Shown here piece after piece: positions 1 to 9,493 of a stretch of DNA of 64,000 nt. This stretch comes from Sediminibacter sp. Hel_I_10 (GTDB lineage: Bacteria; Bacteroidota; Bacteroidia; Flavobacteriales; Flavobacteriaceae): contig NZ_JHZX01000001.1 of NCBI RefSeq assembly GCF_000688335.1, positions 124,001-188,000 on the forward strand, given 5' to 3'. Each line of letters opens with the position of its first letter. Position 1 is the first letter of the stretch. The notes under the pieces are model-generated. The model saw only the letters and a list, made by a program, of their open reading frames with translations. It did no database searches and was not told where the DNA came from. The position numbers and the translations under genes are program-made.

Positions 1-3000
1 TTCAGAGTAAAAACGTTTTCCTTTTTCGTCATTTCGATATTTGCTCACGTTAAATTCAATATCCACCTTGTACTTACCATTCTCCATTTCCGAAGAAGAC
101 ACATCCACTACTCTATTATCATAAAGGGTTATGGTTTCAAACATATCCTTAATTACATATTGCAAGCTGTCTGGAGTGACTTCTCTAATATGATTGACCA
201 TATCTATAGAAGTGGTATACGGTGGGTCTTGAAATTTGACTTTCTCTACATATTTTTTAAGAGCATTATTTAATTTATCCTCACCAATATAATCACTCAT
301 CGCATAAAATACGAGAGATCCTTTTTGATATCGAATATAACCTTGCCCGTCGTTATACATCAGTGCATTTTCACGTTTACGTTCAAAAGTGCGCTGGGTG
401 AGATAATCATCTAAAGACTTTTTAAGAAACTTTCGCATTTGAGGTTTCCCAAGTTCCTTTTCCAACACTTTTAGCGCTACATATTCTGATAAACTTTCAG
501 ACAGCATAGTCGCTCCCAAAACATCGGCTCCAATAACCTGGTGTGCCCACCATTGGTGCGCCACTTCATGAACCGTGATGGCATAGGTATAATCGATCCC
601 TCCTTCTTCACTATCATCTACATTGGCAATAAAACCGGCATCACCTGCAAATGGAATGGTATTAGGAAAGGACTGCGCAAAACTTCCGCTAGGAAACTCC
701 ACAATACGCAGTTGACGGTGTTGATACGGACTAAAATTCTCAGTGTTATAAGCCAATGAAGCTTTCATCCCTTCCATCATTCGATCTAAGTTGTATTCAT
801 GACCTTTATGGTAATAAATTTCTAAATCAACATCGTTCCATTTGTCTTTTTTTACTTCATATGCTGCAGAATTAAACGCGTAAAAATTTAAGATTTTACT
901 GTCCATTTTATAATTAAAATAGCGACGCCCGTCCTCTTTCCATTCTTTTTGAAGATATCCTGGAGCAATGGCAATTTGATCTTCGGAAGTACTAACCGTG
1001 GCCTCAAAATCGATCCAATCACTATCTTTTGAAATGTAAGTATTCCCTAATGCCGTAGAATCTGAAGGATTTGGCTTAAGATCATTTGGCGGTAAATCAT
1101 ACTTTTCACGAGTTTTGTCGTCTGTTAACTCTCCACCGCTATATCCTAAGTTTGGAAAAAGTTCCATGTTATTTACAAACGTCCCGTTACTTACAATGGG
1201 TGAATACGTTTTAAATAAGGTATTGGGCTTATTCTTAATCTCAAAATGCAAGGTCATGCTATCACCGGGCATTAACGGACTCTTAAGTTCATATATATCA
1301 AAATTGAAAATAGTATCTTCTAAGACCAAGCTATTTTCCTTATCAAATGTAAAGGTACTTGGATAGTCATTATGGTTAAGAAAAATACTATCGATAGGCG
1401 TTTCTGTTTTATTCACCATCATATAATCTCCAGCGGCCTTGAAATCTCTTTGCTTCGGAAAAAGATCCAAATCCAACTTAACCGAAATGATTCTGGGTTG
1501 ATTGTAATCTTCGTATTTTTTATAGGTTTTTTCCCATTTCACTTGTAATTCTTCACGTTCCTTTGAAGAATAGCTCTCATTTTCCTGATTGGTTTCTTTA
1601 TAAATGGTGAACCCCAATGATAAAAAGGCAATTAATAATACAGCGGCAGATATAGCTATGGGCAATTGAAATCTCGATTTAGCTATTTTGAGTCGCTCCC
1701 TAAATGAATTTGGCAAACCACGTACCCAAAATAAAGCAGTAACGATCAACAATAATAAGCCTGCTAAAAACCAATAGCCTTTGTAGAGCAAGTATCTGCT
1801 TAAAGAATCTCCGTAACCATTCATATCATTATAATCAAATCCTGGTCCTTCATTATATTTAAAAACAGGCTGTTCTACTCCTGCTAATGATAATAATGGG
1901 ATACCAATAGACAACACAATAAGCACAAACAGTCCCAAATAAGGGTTTCTAATCAGGGTTTGCACCATAAGTGCCAAAAAGGCCCATATCATATAATTGA
2001 TAAACTTTAAACCAAAAAGTTCTTTGATGTAGAGACCAATTTCAAAGTCATAATAGCCTTGATACATTTGGAACAATATTCCTGCAACCATAACTACAGA
2101 TAACAAGAGTAATTGCATCTTTATTATGGCAATAAATTTGGACATAAACAGCGTCCAGTTTGGCACTGGAGTTACATCTACAATACCGTTCATGTTCGCA
2201 GTTTTGCTCCGGTTTACCAACATTCCTGCATATAAAAATGCACAAATGTTTATAGCAATTACAAAGGCACCACCACCTTGTAGCATACGCCAAGTTTTGG
2301 GATAGGTAGGCGTAGCAAAAGGATTACTGAAATCTGAAAGTGCAATTAAAACAATAATAAGTCCAACCAGCACAATACTTATAAATGGCCAACTTTTTAC
2401 GATATATTTAAAATCAATAGTTGATAGTTTCCACGTCGTTTTTAAATTTTGAACCCACGAGTAATTAAAATTAACCTTAGGAAGATTGATTCTGGTAATG
2501 CCACCAAAATTACGCTTGGTGGAGCGTTCTCCTTTTTCTTTTTTGAAGAGTGAAATAGTCATCGCATTTTGACTAAAGCTGAAAAACTTATAGACCAAGC
2601 CAAAAACAATACTGGCCACACCTAACCAAATCAATCGATTATAGAGAATCACCTCTTTAATAGGAATGTGAAGTTCATTTTGTTCGGCAACCGTCCAATA
2701 TCTCGTGTAATACGCAGAAGCTGCACCTCCAAAAGGATCTAATAAAGCAGACAAGTATCGATTATCTGGATCAGACAATAAACTTTCTGTAAATCCCTGA
2801 ACGAATAGTAAGAGAATAACAGTGATAAAACCTGCAGCGACATTTCTTGTAAACGTCACTACAGCAAAAATTATAGCTCCAAAGAGCAAAATATTTGGTA
2901 AAATAAATAGCCAATAGGCGTCAAAATAAGACTTGATGTCAAAAGCGCCTACGATGTCTGCATTGGTTCCTGGCAATCTAAAACCAATAAACATACCCAC

Positions 3001-3375
3001 GCCAATAGTTAGCACAATACACGTGACAATGGTGATGCCACTAAAAAATTTAGCAAATAGATAATTGGCTTTTGTAAATGGGTAGGAATACAAAATGGTA
3101 TGCATATCGCTTTTAAAATCACGATAAATGGTAACACCAATGATGGATGGAAATAGAAAGAAAATAAAAACAGTCAATCCGTTAAACATATTGGTAACGC
3201 CTAAAGGTGCATTAACAATTCTCGAAGATCCTGTTGTTGCGGTAATACTATCAAAAATTCCTGCGGAAGTAGCCGCCAAGAAAAGCGCGAGCAGAAAGAA
3301 GATGGCCATGTAAATATAAAAGGCTGGCTTCTTTAGCCAATATTTAATTTCGTGAAAAAATATGGTAGAAAACAT
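1..3375 (-). CDS. ABC-2 type permease fused to M1-family aminopeptidase (C-terminus cut by window edge)
   Basis: The reading frame is open from the ATG at 3375 to base 1, giving 1125 codons without a stop, so the C-terminus lies outside the window. The first ~570 residues are strongly hydrophobic, with about a dozen membrane segments arranged like ABC-2 permeases (start MFSTIFFHEIKYWLKKPAFY). A soluble periplasmic part follows, with an M1 zinc-peptidase site: HEVAH at residues 936-940, followed by QWW, and a downstream glutamate in SESLSEY. Known family: proteins of this layout are annotated as ABC transporter permease/M1 family aminopeptidase. Inference: the membrane half pairs with the ATPase encoded 27 bp upstream and the peptidase half works outside the cytoplasmic membrane, perhaps coupling peptide trimming to transport. 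The substrate is unknown. The fusion call is firm; the coupling is a guess. Confidence 0.88.
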   Translation of the reverse strand, partial: MFSTIFFHEIKYWLKKPAFYIYMAIFFLLALFLAATSAGIFDSITATTGSSRIVNAPLGVTNMFNGLTVFIFFLFPSIIGVTIYRDFKSDMHTILYSYPFTKANYLFAKFFSGITIVTCIVLTIGVGMFIGFRLPGTNADIVGAFDIKSYFDAYWLFILPNILLFGAIIFAVVTFTRNVAAGFITVILLLFVQGFTESLLSDPDNRYLSALLDPFGGAASAYYTRYWTVAEQNELHIPIKEVILYNRLIWLGVASIVFGLVYKFFSFSQNAMTISLFKKEKGERSTKRNFGGITRINLPKVNFNYSWVQNLKTTWKLSTIDFKYIVKSWPFISIVLVGLIIVLIALSDFSNPFATPTYPKTWRMLQGGGAFVIAINICAFLYAGMLVNRSKTANMNGIVDVTPVPNWTLFMSKFIAIIKMQLLLLSVVMVAGILFQMYQGYYDFEIGLYIKELFGLKFINYMIWAFLALMVQTLIRNPYLGLFVLIVLSIGIPLLSLAGVEQPVFKYNEGPGFDYNDMNGYGDSLSRYLLYKGYWFLAGLLLLIVTALFWVRGLPNSFRERLKIAKSRFQLPIAISAAVLLIAFLSLGFTIYKETNQENESYSSKEREELQVKWEKTYKKYEDYNQPRIISVKLDLDLFPKQRDFKAAGDYMMVNKTETPIDSIFLNHNDYPSTFTFDKENSLVLEDTIFNFDIYELKSPLMPGDSMTLHFEIKNKPNTLFKTYSPIVSNGTFVNNMELFPNLGYSGGELTDDKTREKYDLPPNDLKPNPSDSTALGNTYISKDSDWIDFEATVSTSEDQIAIAPGYLQKEWKEDGRRYFNYKMDSKILNFYAFNSAAYEVKKDKWNDVDLEIYYHKGHEYNLDRMMEGMKASLAYNTENFSPYQHRQLRIVEFPSGSFAQSFPNTIPFAGDAGFIANVDDSEEGGIDYTYAITVHEVAHQWWAHQVIGADVLGATMLSESLSEYVALKVLEKELGKPQMRKFLKKSLDDYLTQRTFERKRENALMYNDGQGYIRYQKGSLVFYAMSDYIGEDKLNNALKKYVEKVKFQDPPYTTSIDMVNHIREVTPDSLQYVIKDMFETITLYDNRVVDVSSSEMENGKYKVDIEFNVSKYRNDEKGKRFYSE

Positions 3376-3402
3376 AAGTTGGTTTTAAATTGAAGAAAAA
3401 AA

Positions 3403-4290
3403 TTAGCTTAATACAGGCTCGTCTTGTTTTAAAGCAATAAAATACACATCGTCTAATTGCGGTTCAGCGGCCTTAAACGCCACATCAGGTTGTTCAGGAG
3501 CGTGTACTCTTATATTTAGTGAATTGTCTTCATTATAATTTGAAGACAGTACATTAAACTGGGCTTCATGAGCCTCAAGATCGTCTCGGTCTATAATTTT
3601 AGTCCAAATTTGACCAATCAGCTCCTTTCTTGCTTGACTTGGTGTTGCTTGTTTTAAGATGCGTCCGCCATTTAATATGGCCATGTCATTACATAATTCT
3701 TTAACATCTTCAACAATATGGGTTGAGAAAATCACGGTACAGTTGGTGCCTACTTCTCTTAACACATTTAAAAATCGATGACGCTCTGCGGGGTCCAACC
3801 CTGCAGTAGGCTCATCTACAATAATTAATTTTGGATTGTTAAGCAACAATTGCGCAATACCAAAACGTTGTTTCATACCTCCAGAGTAACCGGCCACATG
3901 TTTTTTTCGTACATCGTAAAGATTTGTAATATCCAAAACCTCTTTAACCAGAGCTTGTCTTTCCGTTTTAGAACTGATGCCCTTAAGCGTTGCAAAATAA
4001 TCCAGCAAATCTTCCGCAGACATCTTAGGATACACTCCAAAGGATTGAGGTAAATATCCTAGCACTTTTCGTAGTGCCATTTTATCTTCTAAAACGTTGA
4101 TCTCTCCAAAAGTGACGGTTCCAGAGTCTGGACTTTGTAAAGTAGCAATAGTTCGCATCAATGAAGATTTACCAGCACCATTAGGGCCTAGCAAGCCAAA
4201 CATGCCTGTTCCTATAGTTAAGTTAAGGTCATCAATGGCTTTAACTCCATTTTTGTAAGTTTTTGTGAGATTTGTAATGACTAGCTTCAT
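3403..4290 (-). CDS. ABC transporter ATP-binding protein
   Basis: This 295-residue protein is a complete ABC ATPase. The Walker A motif GPNGAGKSS is at residues 35-43, the signature YSGGMKQR at 135-142, Walker B LIIVDE at 155-160, and a STH switch-histidine motif lies near residue 195. The last ~80 residues form an extra C-terminal region, as in drug/CcmA-type ATPases that serve ABC-2 permeases. It is the first gene of a two-gene minus-strand unit; the permease/M1 peptidase fusion starts 27 bp after its stop. Inference: it powers that permease. The substrate cannot be read from the sequence. Confidence 0.93.
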   Translation of the reverse strand: MKLVITNLTKTYKNGVKAIDDLNLTIGTGMFGLLGPNGAGKSSLMRTIATLQSPDSGTVTFGEINVLEDKMALRKVLGYLPQSFGVYPKMSAEDLLDYFATLKGISSKTERQALVKEVLDITNLYDVRKKHVAGYSGGMKQRFGIAQLLLNNPKLIIVDEPTAGLDPAERHRFLNVLREVGTNCTVIFSTHIVEDVKELCNDMAILNGGRILKQATPSQARKELIGQIWTKIIDRDDLEAHEAQFNVLSSNYNEDNSLNIRVHAPEQPDVAFKAAEPQLDDVYFIALKQDEPVLS

Positions 4291-4414
4291 GATTTTCGTT
4301 TTAATGTAAAATGTGTTTGGGTATTGGTGTAAAAATAACCGATTTTGTTACAGAAATAGTTTCGAAGTCTTCAAAATCCCATTATTTTTACGGAAAAGCA
4401 AACACAATACATTT

Positions 4415-5503
4415 ATGGCTACAAAAAGCATACTCAATAAAAAATCATTAGAATTCTTAGAAAACTACCTCAATAATGCTGCTCCAACAGGTTATGAATG
4501 GACTGGTCAAAAATTGTGGATGGACTATCTCAAACCTTATGTGGACGAGTTTATTACTGATACCTATGGAACTGCGGTAGGCATCATCAACCCAAAGGCC
4601 AAATACAAGGTCGTTATTGAAGGACATGCCGATGAAATTTCTTGGTATGTAAATTATATTTCTGACAATGGAATGATTTACGTCATTCGTAACGGTGGTA
4701 GTGATCATCAAATTGCACCAAGTAAGATTGTAAATATTCACACAAAAAATGGCATTGTTAAGGGTGTTTTTGGCTGGCCAGCTATCCATACAAGGGACAA
4801 ATCGAAAGAAGAAGCTCCAAAACCAGAAAACATATTTATAGATTGTGGTTGTAATACTAAAGAAGAAGTGGAAGCATTAGGCGTTCACGTAGGTTGTGTG
4901 ATTACGTATCCAGACACTTTTCATATTCTTAATAAGGATAAATTTGTATGCCGTGCTTTAGATAATAGAATGGGCGGATTCATGATTGCAGAAGTAGCCA
5001 GACTCTTAAAAGAAAACAAAAAAGAATTGCCGTTTGGATTGTATATCACCAATTCGGTACAAGAAGAAATAGGATTACGAGGCGCACAAATGATTACCGA
5101 GCGCATCAAGCCAAATGTTGCTATAGTCACAGATGTGACCCATGACACCACCACACCAATGATCGAAAGAAAAAAAGAAGGTGAATTGCAAATGGGTAAA
5201 GGACCTGTAGTTGCTTATGCGCCTGCTGTACAGCAAAAATTACGTGATTTGATTACAGATACTGCTGAAAAGAACAAGATTCCTTTTCAACGTTCTGCTT
5301 TGTCAAGAGCTACAGGAACTGATACAGATGCCTTTGCATATAGTAACGGTGGTGTGGCTTCTGCCTTAATCTCTTTACCATTACGTTATATGCATACCAC
5401 TGTTGAAATGGTGCATCGTGATGATGTCGAAAACGTGATTAAAATGATTTATGAGACGTTGTTGAACATCAAGGATGGCGATACGTTCAGCTATTTTGAT
5501 TAA
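4415..5503 (+). CDS. M42-family metallopeptidase (glutamyl aminopeptidase-like)
   Basis: The 362-residue product matches cytosolic M42 dinuclear aminopeptidases. Likely metal ligands and catalytic residues are visible in order: H71 in IEGHADE, D183 in RALDNRMGG, E217/E218 in QEEIG, D240 in VTDVTH and H327 in YMHTTVE. The reading frame extends upstream to 4313, but those codons read as intergenic sequence and the ATG at 4415 gives the natural family start (MATKSILNKKSLEF). M42 enzymes remove N-terminal residues from peptides and assemble as large tetrahedral particles. The gene is divergent from the ABC unit and ends at a shared bidirectional terminator. Confidence 0.9.
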   Translation: MATKSILNKKSLEFLENYLNNAAPTGYEWTGQKLWMDYLKPYVDEFITDTYGTAVGIINPKAKYKVVIEGHADEISWYVNYISDNGMIYVIRNGGSDHQIAPSKIVNIHTKNGIVKGVFGWPAIHTRDKSKEEAPKPENIFIDCGCNTKEEVEALGVHVGCVITYPDTFHILNKDKFVCRALDNRMGGFMIAEVARLLKENKKELPFGLYITNSVQEEIGLRGAQMITERIKPNVAIVTDVTHDTTTPMIERKKEGELQMGKGPVVAYAPAVQQKLRDLITDTAEKNKIPFQRSALSRATGTDTDAFAYSNGGVASALISLPLRYMHTTVEMVHRDDVENVIKMIYETLLNIKDGDTFSYFD

Positions 5504-5574
5504 TACTTCTGTTAATCTGTCAAATAGAATAGATTAAGTATTCTACAACAGAAATCATGATAAATTTATAAAAT

Positions 5575-5606
5575 AAAAAAGCCTTGAAATAGTTCAAGGC
5601 TTTTTC
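5575..5606. terminator. Bidirectional rho-independent terminator
   Basis: The inverted repeat GCCTTGAA/TTCAAGGC (5581-5588 and 5593-5600) is flanked by an A-run on the left and a T-run on the right. It sits between two convergent genes and can end transcription in both directions. Confidence 0.85.
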
Positions 5607-5628
5607 ATATCACATATTTGGAGAACTT

Positions 5629-8019
5629 CTAATGCATAACATTTATTTTCACAGATTCACTTCCATTGCTGTTTGAAATCTTAAAAATATATGTGCCGTT
5701 AGACAAATCTTTTACAGATATCTTATTCACCATTTTTAAAGTCTTATTGAAAACAGTTCTACCAGACATATCAAAAACATATAATTCTGATTCGATATCT
5801 TTTTCCAAATTAATATTCAGATAATCTTTTACAGGATTTGGAAAGACATCAATTGCAAAATTCTCGAAATTAAGAACACTTAGAGAAGTTGTCGGTAACT
5901 CCACAAGTGCGCCGCCAGCTGCGGTAGCCGCCCATAATCCAAATGCAGGTCCGTCACTATTGGCACTTGGATCTAAAAAACCACTGGCCAATACCGTAAT
6001 TGCAGCATCGTCCAACATCAAGGTACTCAATGGAGCGCTGTACTCCTCAACCACTGTTGCCCCATCTGCTGTGCTCACGTTGATGATATAATCTGCCGTT
6101 GGAAGTTCAAGATAATCCATTGCAAATTCAGGAAAGGAGATATCATCTACCAATACCGATGGTCCTGTAACCTCGTTGATATCGACCGTTGGAGCATCTG
6201 TGGCCCCATGATGAACCAAAATATCGGTGTTGCCAGTTTGTGAGGCAGCTTCTCTACCCATTGCATAAACCTCTATACTGAAATTCGCGTTCGCAATATA
6301 GCCTTCTGTACTTACGTTGCCGTCTGCCACCAAGATATAGGTCTCTCCATCTGCCAAGGTAGGATTGATCTCATAAATGAAGTCAGCACTTGAAGTACTT
6401 GTTCCCGGGGCAACCTTAATGTTTATTGGTGTTGCCGCAGGTGCATCTATAAATGGTGTTGCCGTTCTAAACTCAAAATCATCAAGTAATATCTCGTCAT
6501 TTAAATAGACGTCAACTGTTTGAGCCGCTAAATCGGCAGAATTGTGAATGACCTGTACTCTGGCCATTTCATCTTCTTCTGTTACGGGTAACTCCACAAG
6601 TGCGCCACCAGCTGCGGTAGCCGCCCATAGCCCAAATGCAGGTCCGTCACTATTAGCACTAGGATCTAAAAAACCACTGGCCAAGACCGTGATGGCAGCA
6701 TCGTCCAACATCAAGGTACTCAATGGAGCGCTGTACTCCTCAACCACTGTAGACCCATCTGCTGTGCTCACGTTGATGGTATAATCTGCCGTTGGAAGTT
6801 CAAGATAATCCATTGCAAATTCAGGAAAGGAGATATCATCTACCAATACCGATGGTCCTGTAACCTCGTTGATATCGACCGTTGGAGCATCTGTGGCCCC
6901 ATGATGGACCAAAATATCGGTGTTGCCAGTTTGCGAGGCAGCTTCTCTACCCATGGCATAAACCTCTATACTGAAATTCGCGTTCGCAACATAGCCTTCT
7001 GTACTTACGTTACCGTCTGCCACCAAGATATAGGTCTCACCATCTGCCAAGGTAGGATTGATCTCATAAATGAAGTCAGCACTTGAAGTACTTGTTCCCG
7101 GGGCAACCTTAATGTTTATTGGTGTTCCCGCAGGTGCATCTATAAATGGTGTTGCCGTTCTAAACTCAAAATCATCAAGTAATATCTCGTCATTTAAATA
7201 GACGTCAACTGTTTGAGCCGCTAAATCGGCAGAATTATGAATGACCTGTACTCTGGCCGTTTCATCTTCTTCTGTTACTGGTAACTCCACAAGTGCGCCA
7301 CCAGCTGCGGTAGCCGCCCATAGCCCAAATGCAGGTCCGTCACTATTAGCACTTGGATCTAAAAAACCACTGGCCAAGACCGTGATGGCAGCATCGTCCA
7401 ACATCAAGGTACTCAATGGAGCGCTGTACTCCTCAACCACTGTTGCCCCATCTGCTGTGCTCACGTTGATGATATAATCTGCCGTTGGAAGTTCAAGATA
7501 ATCCATTGCAAATTCAGGAAAGGAGATATCATCTACCAATACCGATGGTCCTGTAACCTCATTGATATCGACCGTTGGAGCATCTGTGACCCCATGATGA
7601 ACCAAAATATCGGTGTTGCCGGTTTGTGAGGCAGCTTCTCTACCCGTTGCATAAACCTCTATACTGAAATTGGCGTTCTCAACGTAGCCTTCTGTACTTA
7701 CATTACCATCTGCCACCATAATATAGGTCTCACCATCTACCAAGGTAGGATTGATCTCATAAATAAAGTCAGCACTGGAAGTACTGTTTCCTGGAGCAAT
7801 CTTGATGTTGATGGGGATCCCCGCAGGCGCATCTGTAAATGGTGTTGCCGTTCTAAACTCAAAATCATTAAGGAATATCTCATCATTTAAATAGACGTCG
7901 ACTGTTTGAGCCGCTAGATCTGCAGAATTATGAATAGCTTGTACTCTGGCGGTTTGACCAAAACTACATAACGCTATAAAAATTACGAAAATTGTTAAAA
8001 AAAAGTCTTTTTGTTTCAT
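5629..8019 (-). CDS. Secreted DUF4397 repeat protein with T9SS type A sorting domain
   Basis: The 796-residue protein starts with a signal peptide (MKQKDFFLTIFVIFIALCSFGQ). Three tandem units of 231 residues follow, each beginning ARVQ.IHNSADLAAQTVDVY. Each unit has two DUF4397-like halves: one with IHNSADL..QTVDVYLND and one with VHHG.TDAPTVDIN. The last ~80 residues (FPNPVKDYLNI...) form a type A T9SS C-terminal sorting domain, so the protein should be exported and anchored or released by T9SS. DUF4397 has no assigned biochemical activity; beta-sandwich adhesion modules are a reasonable guess. The gene stands alone, convergent with the M42 peptidase gene. The repeats are almost identical at DNA level, which is unusual (see repeat entry). 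Confidence 0.88.
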   Translation of the reverse strand: MKQKDFFLTIFVIFIALCSFGQTARVQAIHNSADLAAQTVDVYLNDEIFLNDFEFRTATPFTDAPAGIPINIKIAPGNSTSSADFIYEINPTLVDGETYIMVADGNVSTEGYVENANFSIEVYATGREAASQTGNTDILVHHGVTDAPTVDINEVTGPSVLVDDISFPEFAMDYLELPTADYIINVSTADGATVVEEYSAPLSTLMLDDAAITVLASGFLDPSANSDGPAFGLWAATAAGGALVELPVTEEDETARVQVIHNSADLAAQTVDVYLNDEILLDDFEFRTATPFIDAPAGTPINIKVAPGTSTSSADFIYEINPTLADGETYILVADGNVSTEGYVANANFSIEVYAMGREAASQTGNTDILVHHGATDAPTVDINEVTGPSVLVDDISFPEFAMDYLELPTADYTINVSTADGSTVVEEYSAPLSTLMLDDAAITVLASGFLDPSANSDGPAFGLWAATAAGGALVELPVTEEDEMARVQVIHNSADLAAQTVDVYLNDEILLDDFEFRTATPFIDAPAATPINIKVAPGTSTSSADFIYEINPTLADGETYILVADGNVSTEGYIANANFSIEVYAMGREAASQTGNTDILVHHGATDAPTVDINEVTGPSVLVDDISFPEFAMDYLELPTADYIINVSTADGATVVEEYSAPLSTLMLDDAAITVLASGFLDPSANSDGPAFGLWAATAAGGALVELPTTSLSVLNFENFAIDVFPNPVKDYLNINLEKDIESELYVFDMSGRTVFNKTLKMVNKISVKDLSNGTYIFKISNSNGSESVKINVMH
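5872..7950 (-). repeat. Three tandem 693-bp coding repeats
   Basis: The units span about 7950-7258, 7257-6565 and 6564-5872, each exactly 231 codons. In a ~120-base stretch compared by eye, the middle and outer (N-terminal) units differ at one base, while the C-terminal unit differs from the middle one at about eight. The identity includes synonymous sites, which points to recent duplication or gene conversion. Confidence 0.9.
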
Positions 8020-8220
8020 AATAATCTGTTTTTTAATGGTTTTCTATAAAATTAATTGATAAATCATAAACTCATATTTAAAATTTTGTTAAACTTTTTT
8101 GTTAAAACATTAAACAATAGAGAGTAAACAAATCTCAAATTTTATACTAAGAACTGATTTTAATACTGATATTTGTGTATCTAATAGGATACACTAAAAG
8201 CGACATTCTGAAATTTCAAC

Positions 8221-8781
8221 ATGGAGGATTTAATTGACGTTCTCACCAAAACAGGGCAGCCCACGGGTGACATAGCTCCAAAATTACAGGTACACCAAAA
8301 AGGCTTATACCATAACACGGCTCATATTTGGTTTTATACGGCCGATGGTGATATTCTGCTTCAACAGCGTTCTGCAACTAAAACTATTTGTCCTTTGCTT
8401 TGGGATGTTTCGGTAGCTGGACATGTAGATGCAGGAGAGACTGTAAGGCAAGCTGCAGTAAGAGAAATTAGAGAGGAAATTGGAGCCCATATTTCAGAAA
8501 CCGAGTTACAAAAAATCGGCGTATTTCAATGTTTCAATAGTTATCCCAACGGTTTGTTGGATAATGAATTTCATCATACTTTTATTGCCAAAACCAAAGT
8601 GAAGTTAGAAGATTTTGTGCCTCAAGAAACAGAGGTTGAAGCCTTAAAATACGTTAGTATTGCTCAATTTCATGACATTCTAAAATCCATAGGGAAAAAC
8701 AATCATTTTGTACCAACCAATAAAACCTATTATCAATTTGTCATAGACCGCATCGTCCAGGCGATTGAATCAAACTTATAG
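8221..8781 (+). CDS. Nudix hydrolase (isopentenyl-diphosphate isomerase-like/YfcD-like)
   Basis: The 186-residue protein has a complete Nudix box, from GHVDAGE at residue 67 to REIREEIGA ending at 89, preceded by HIWFY and LLQQRS segments typical of the IPP isomerase-like/YfcD branch. Nudix enzymes cleave nucleoside diphosphates linked to another group; the substrate here cannot be told from sequence. An IPP isomerase role is possible but not shown. The stop codon is followed directly by the ATG of the PrsW-like gene, so the two are almost certainly co-transcribed. It appears to open the same-strand run that continues to 12634. Confidence 0.87.
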   Translation: MEDLIDVLTKTGQPTGDIAPKLQVHQKGLYHNTAHIWFYTADGDILLQQRSATKTICPLLWDVSVAGHVDAGETVRQAAVREIREEIGAHISETELQKIGVFQCFNSYPNGLLDNEFHHTFIAKTKVKLEDFVPQETEVEALKYVSIAQFHDILKSIGKNNHFVPTNKTYYQFVIDRIVQAIESNL

Positions 8782-9465
8782 ATGATCAATTTACTACTGC
8801 TAGCCATCGCCCCTGTCTTTATAGTCATCACCTACATTTACTATAAAGATCTGTATGAGAAAGAACCTATTGGTCTAATGTTGGTAAGTTTCCTTTTGGG
8901 AGCCATCGTAAGCATTATCATTACTACTTTAATCTATTCTGCGACCGATATTGTAGTTCCGCTGACAGATGAATTTAGTGTCCCTCAGCAATTTTTCAAA
9001 GCCTTCCTCATTGTGGGGCTTACTGAAGAATTTAGCAAATACATTATCGTTCGATTTTTTAACCAACCTAAGAAAGACTTTAATGAGCCGTTTGACGGTA
9101 TCGTGTATGCCGTCATGGTATCTATGGGCTTCGCCGCAACAGAAAACTTATTTTACGTTATGCAAGGCGGCGTTTCAACAGCTATTTTAAGAGCTTTTAC
9201 GGCAGTGCCCGCTCATGCTACTTTTGGGATTTTGATGGGCTACTTTATGGGGAAAGCAAAATTTTCAAAAAATAGAATGGTCTTAAATCTCTGCGGATTA
9301 GCATTAGCAATGGTCTTTCATGGGTTTTATGATTTCTTCTTATTCATTAACTTTATTCCAGGTATATGGATTGGAGCCTTCATTTCTCTTTTTATCGGTA
9401 TTATATTGTCTTGGAAGGCCATTAAAAGGCATCAGGAAGCATCACATTTTAAAATTGAGGATTAA
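8782..9465 (+). CDS. PrsW-family intramembrane metalloprotease
   Basis: This 227-residue protein has about seven hydrophobic segments and the PrsW pattern of conserved residues: TEEFSKY with E82/E83, H145 in PAHATFG, and H180/D184 in FHGFYDF. PrsW proteins are membrane-embedded proteases of the CAAX-protease/Rce1 clan; in Bacillus PrsW starts degradation of an anti-sigma factor. No anti-sigma gene lies next to it. The ATG abuts the stop of the Nudix gene with no gap. The substrate here is unknown. Confidence 0.85.
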   Translation: MINLLLLAIAPVFIVITYIYYKDLYEKEPIGLMLVSFLLGAIVSIIITTLIYSATDIVVPLTDEFSVPQQFFKAFLIVGLTEEFSKYIIVRFFNQPKKDFNEPFDGIVYAVMVSMGFAATENLFYVMQGGVSTAILRAFTAVPAHATFGILMGYFMGKAKFSKNRMVLNLCGLALAMVFHGFYDFFLFINFIPGIWIGAFISLFIGIILSWKAIKRHQEASHFKIED

Positions 9466-9493
9466 TTTACGTCGTCTTTTGTAACTTGTAATC

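Noticed and set aside
6548-7477. Two plus-strand frames of equal length (6548-6784, 7241-7477) that look like a gene family
   Set aside because: They are antisense shadows of the 693-bp repeats of the DUF4397 gene and inherit its periodicity.
5872-7950. Regular repeats as a possible CRISPR array
   Set aside because: The units are 693 bp, contiguous and in frame within a gene, with no spacers and no cas genes.
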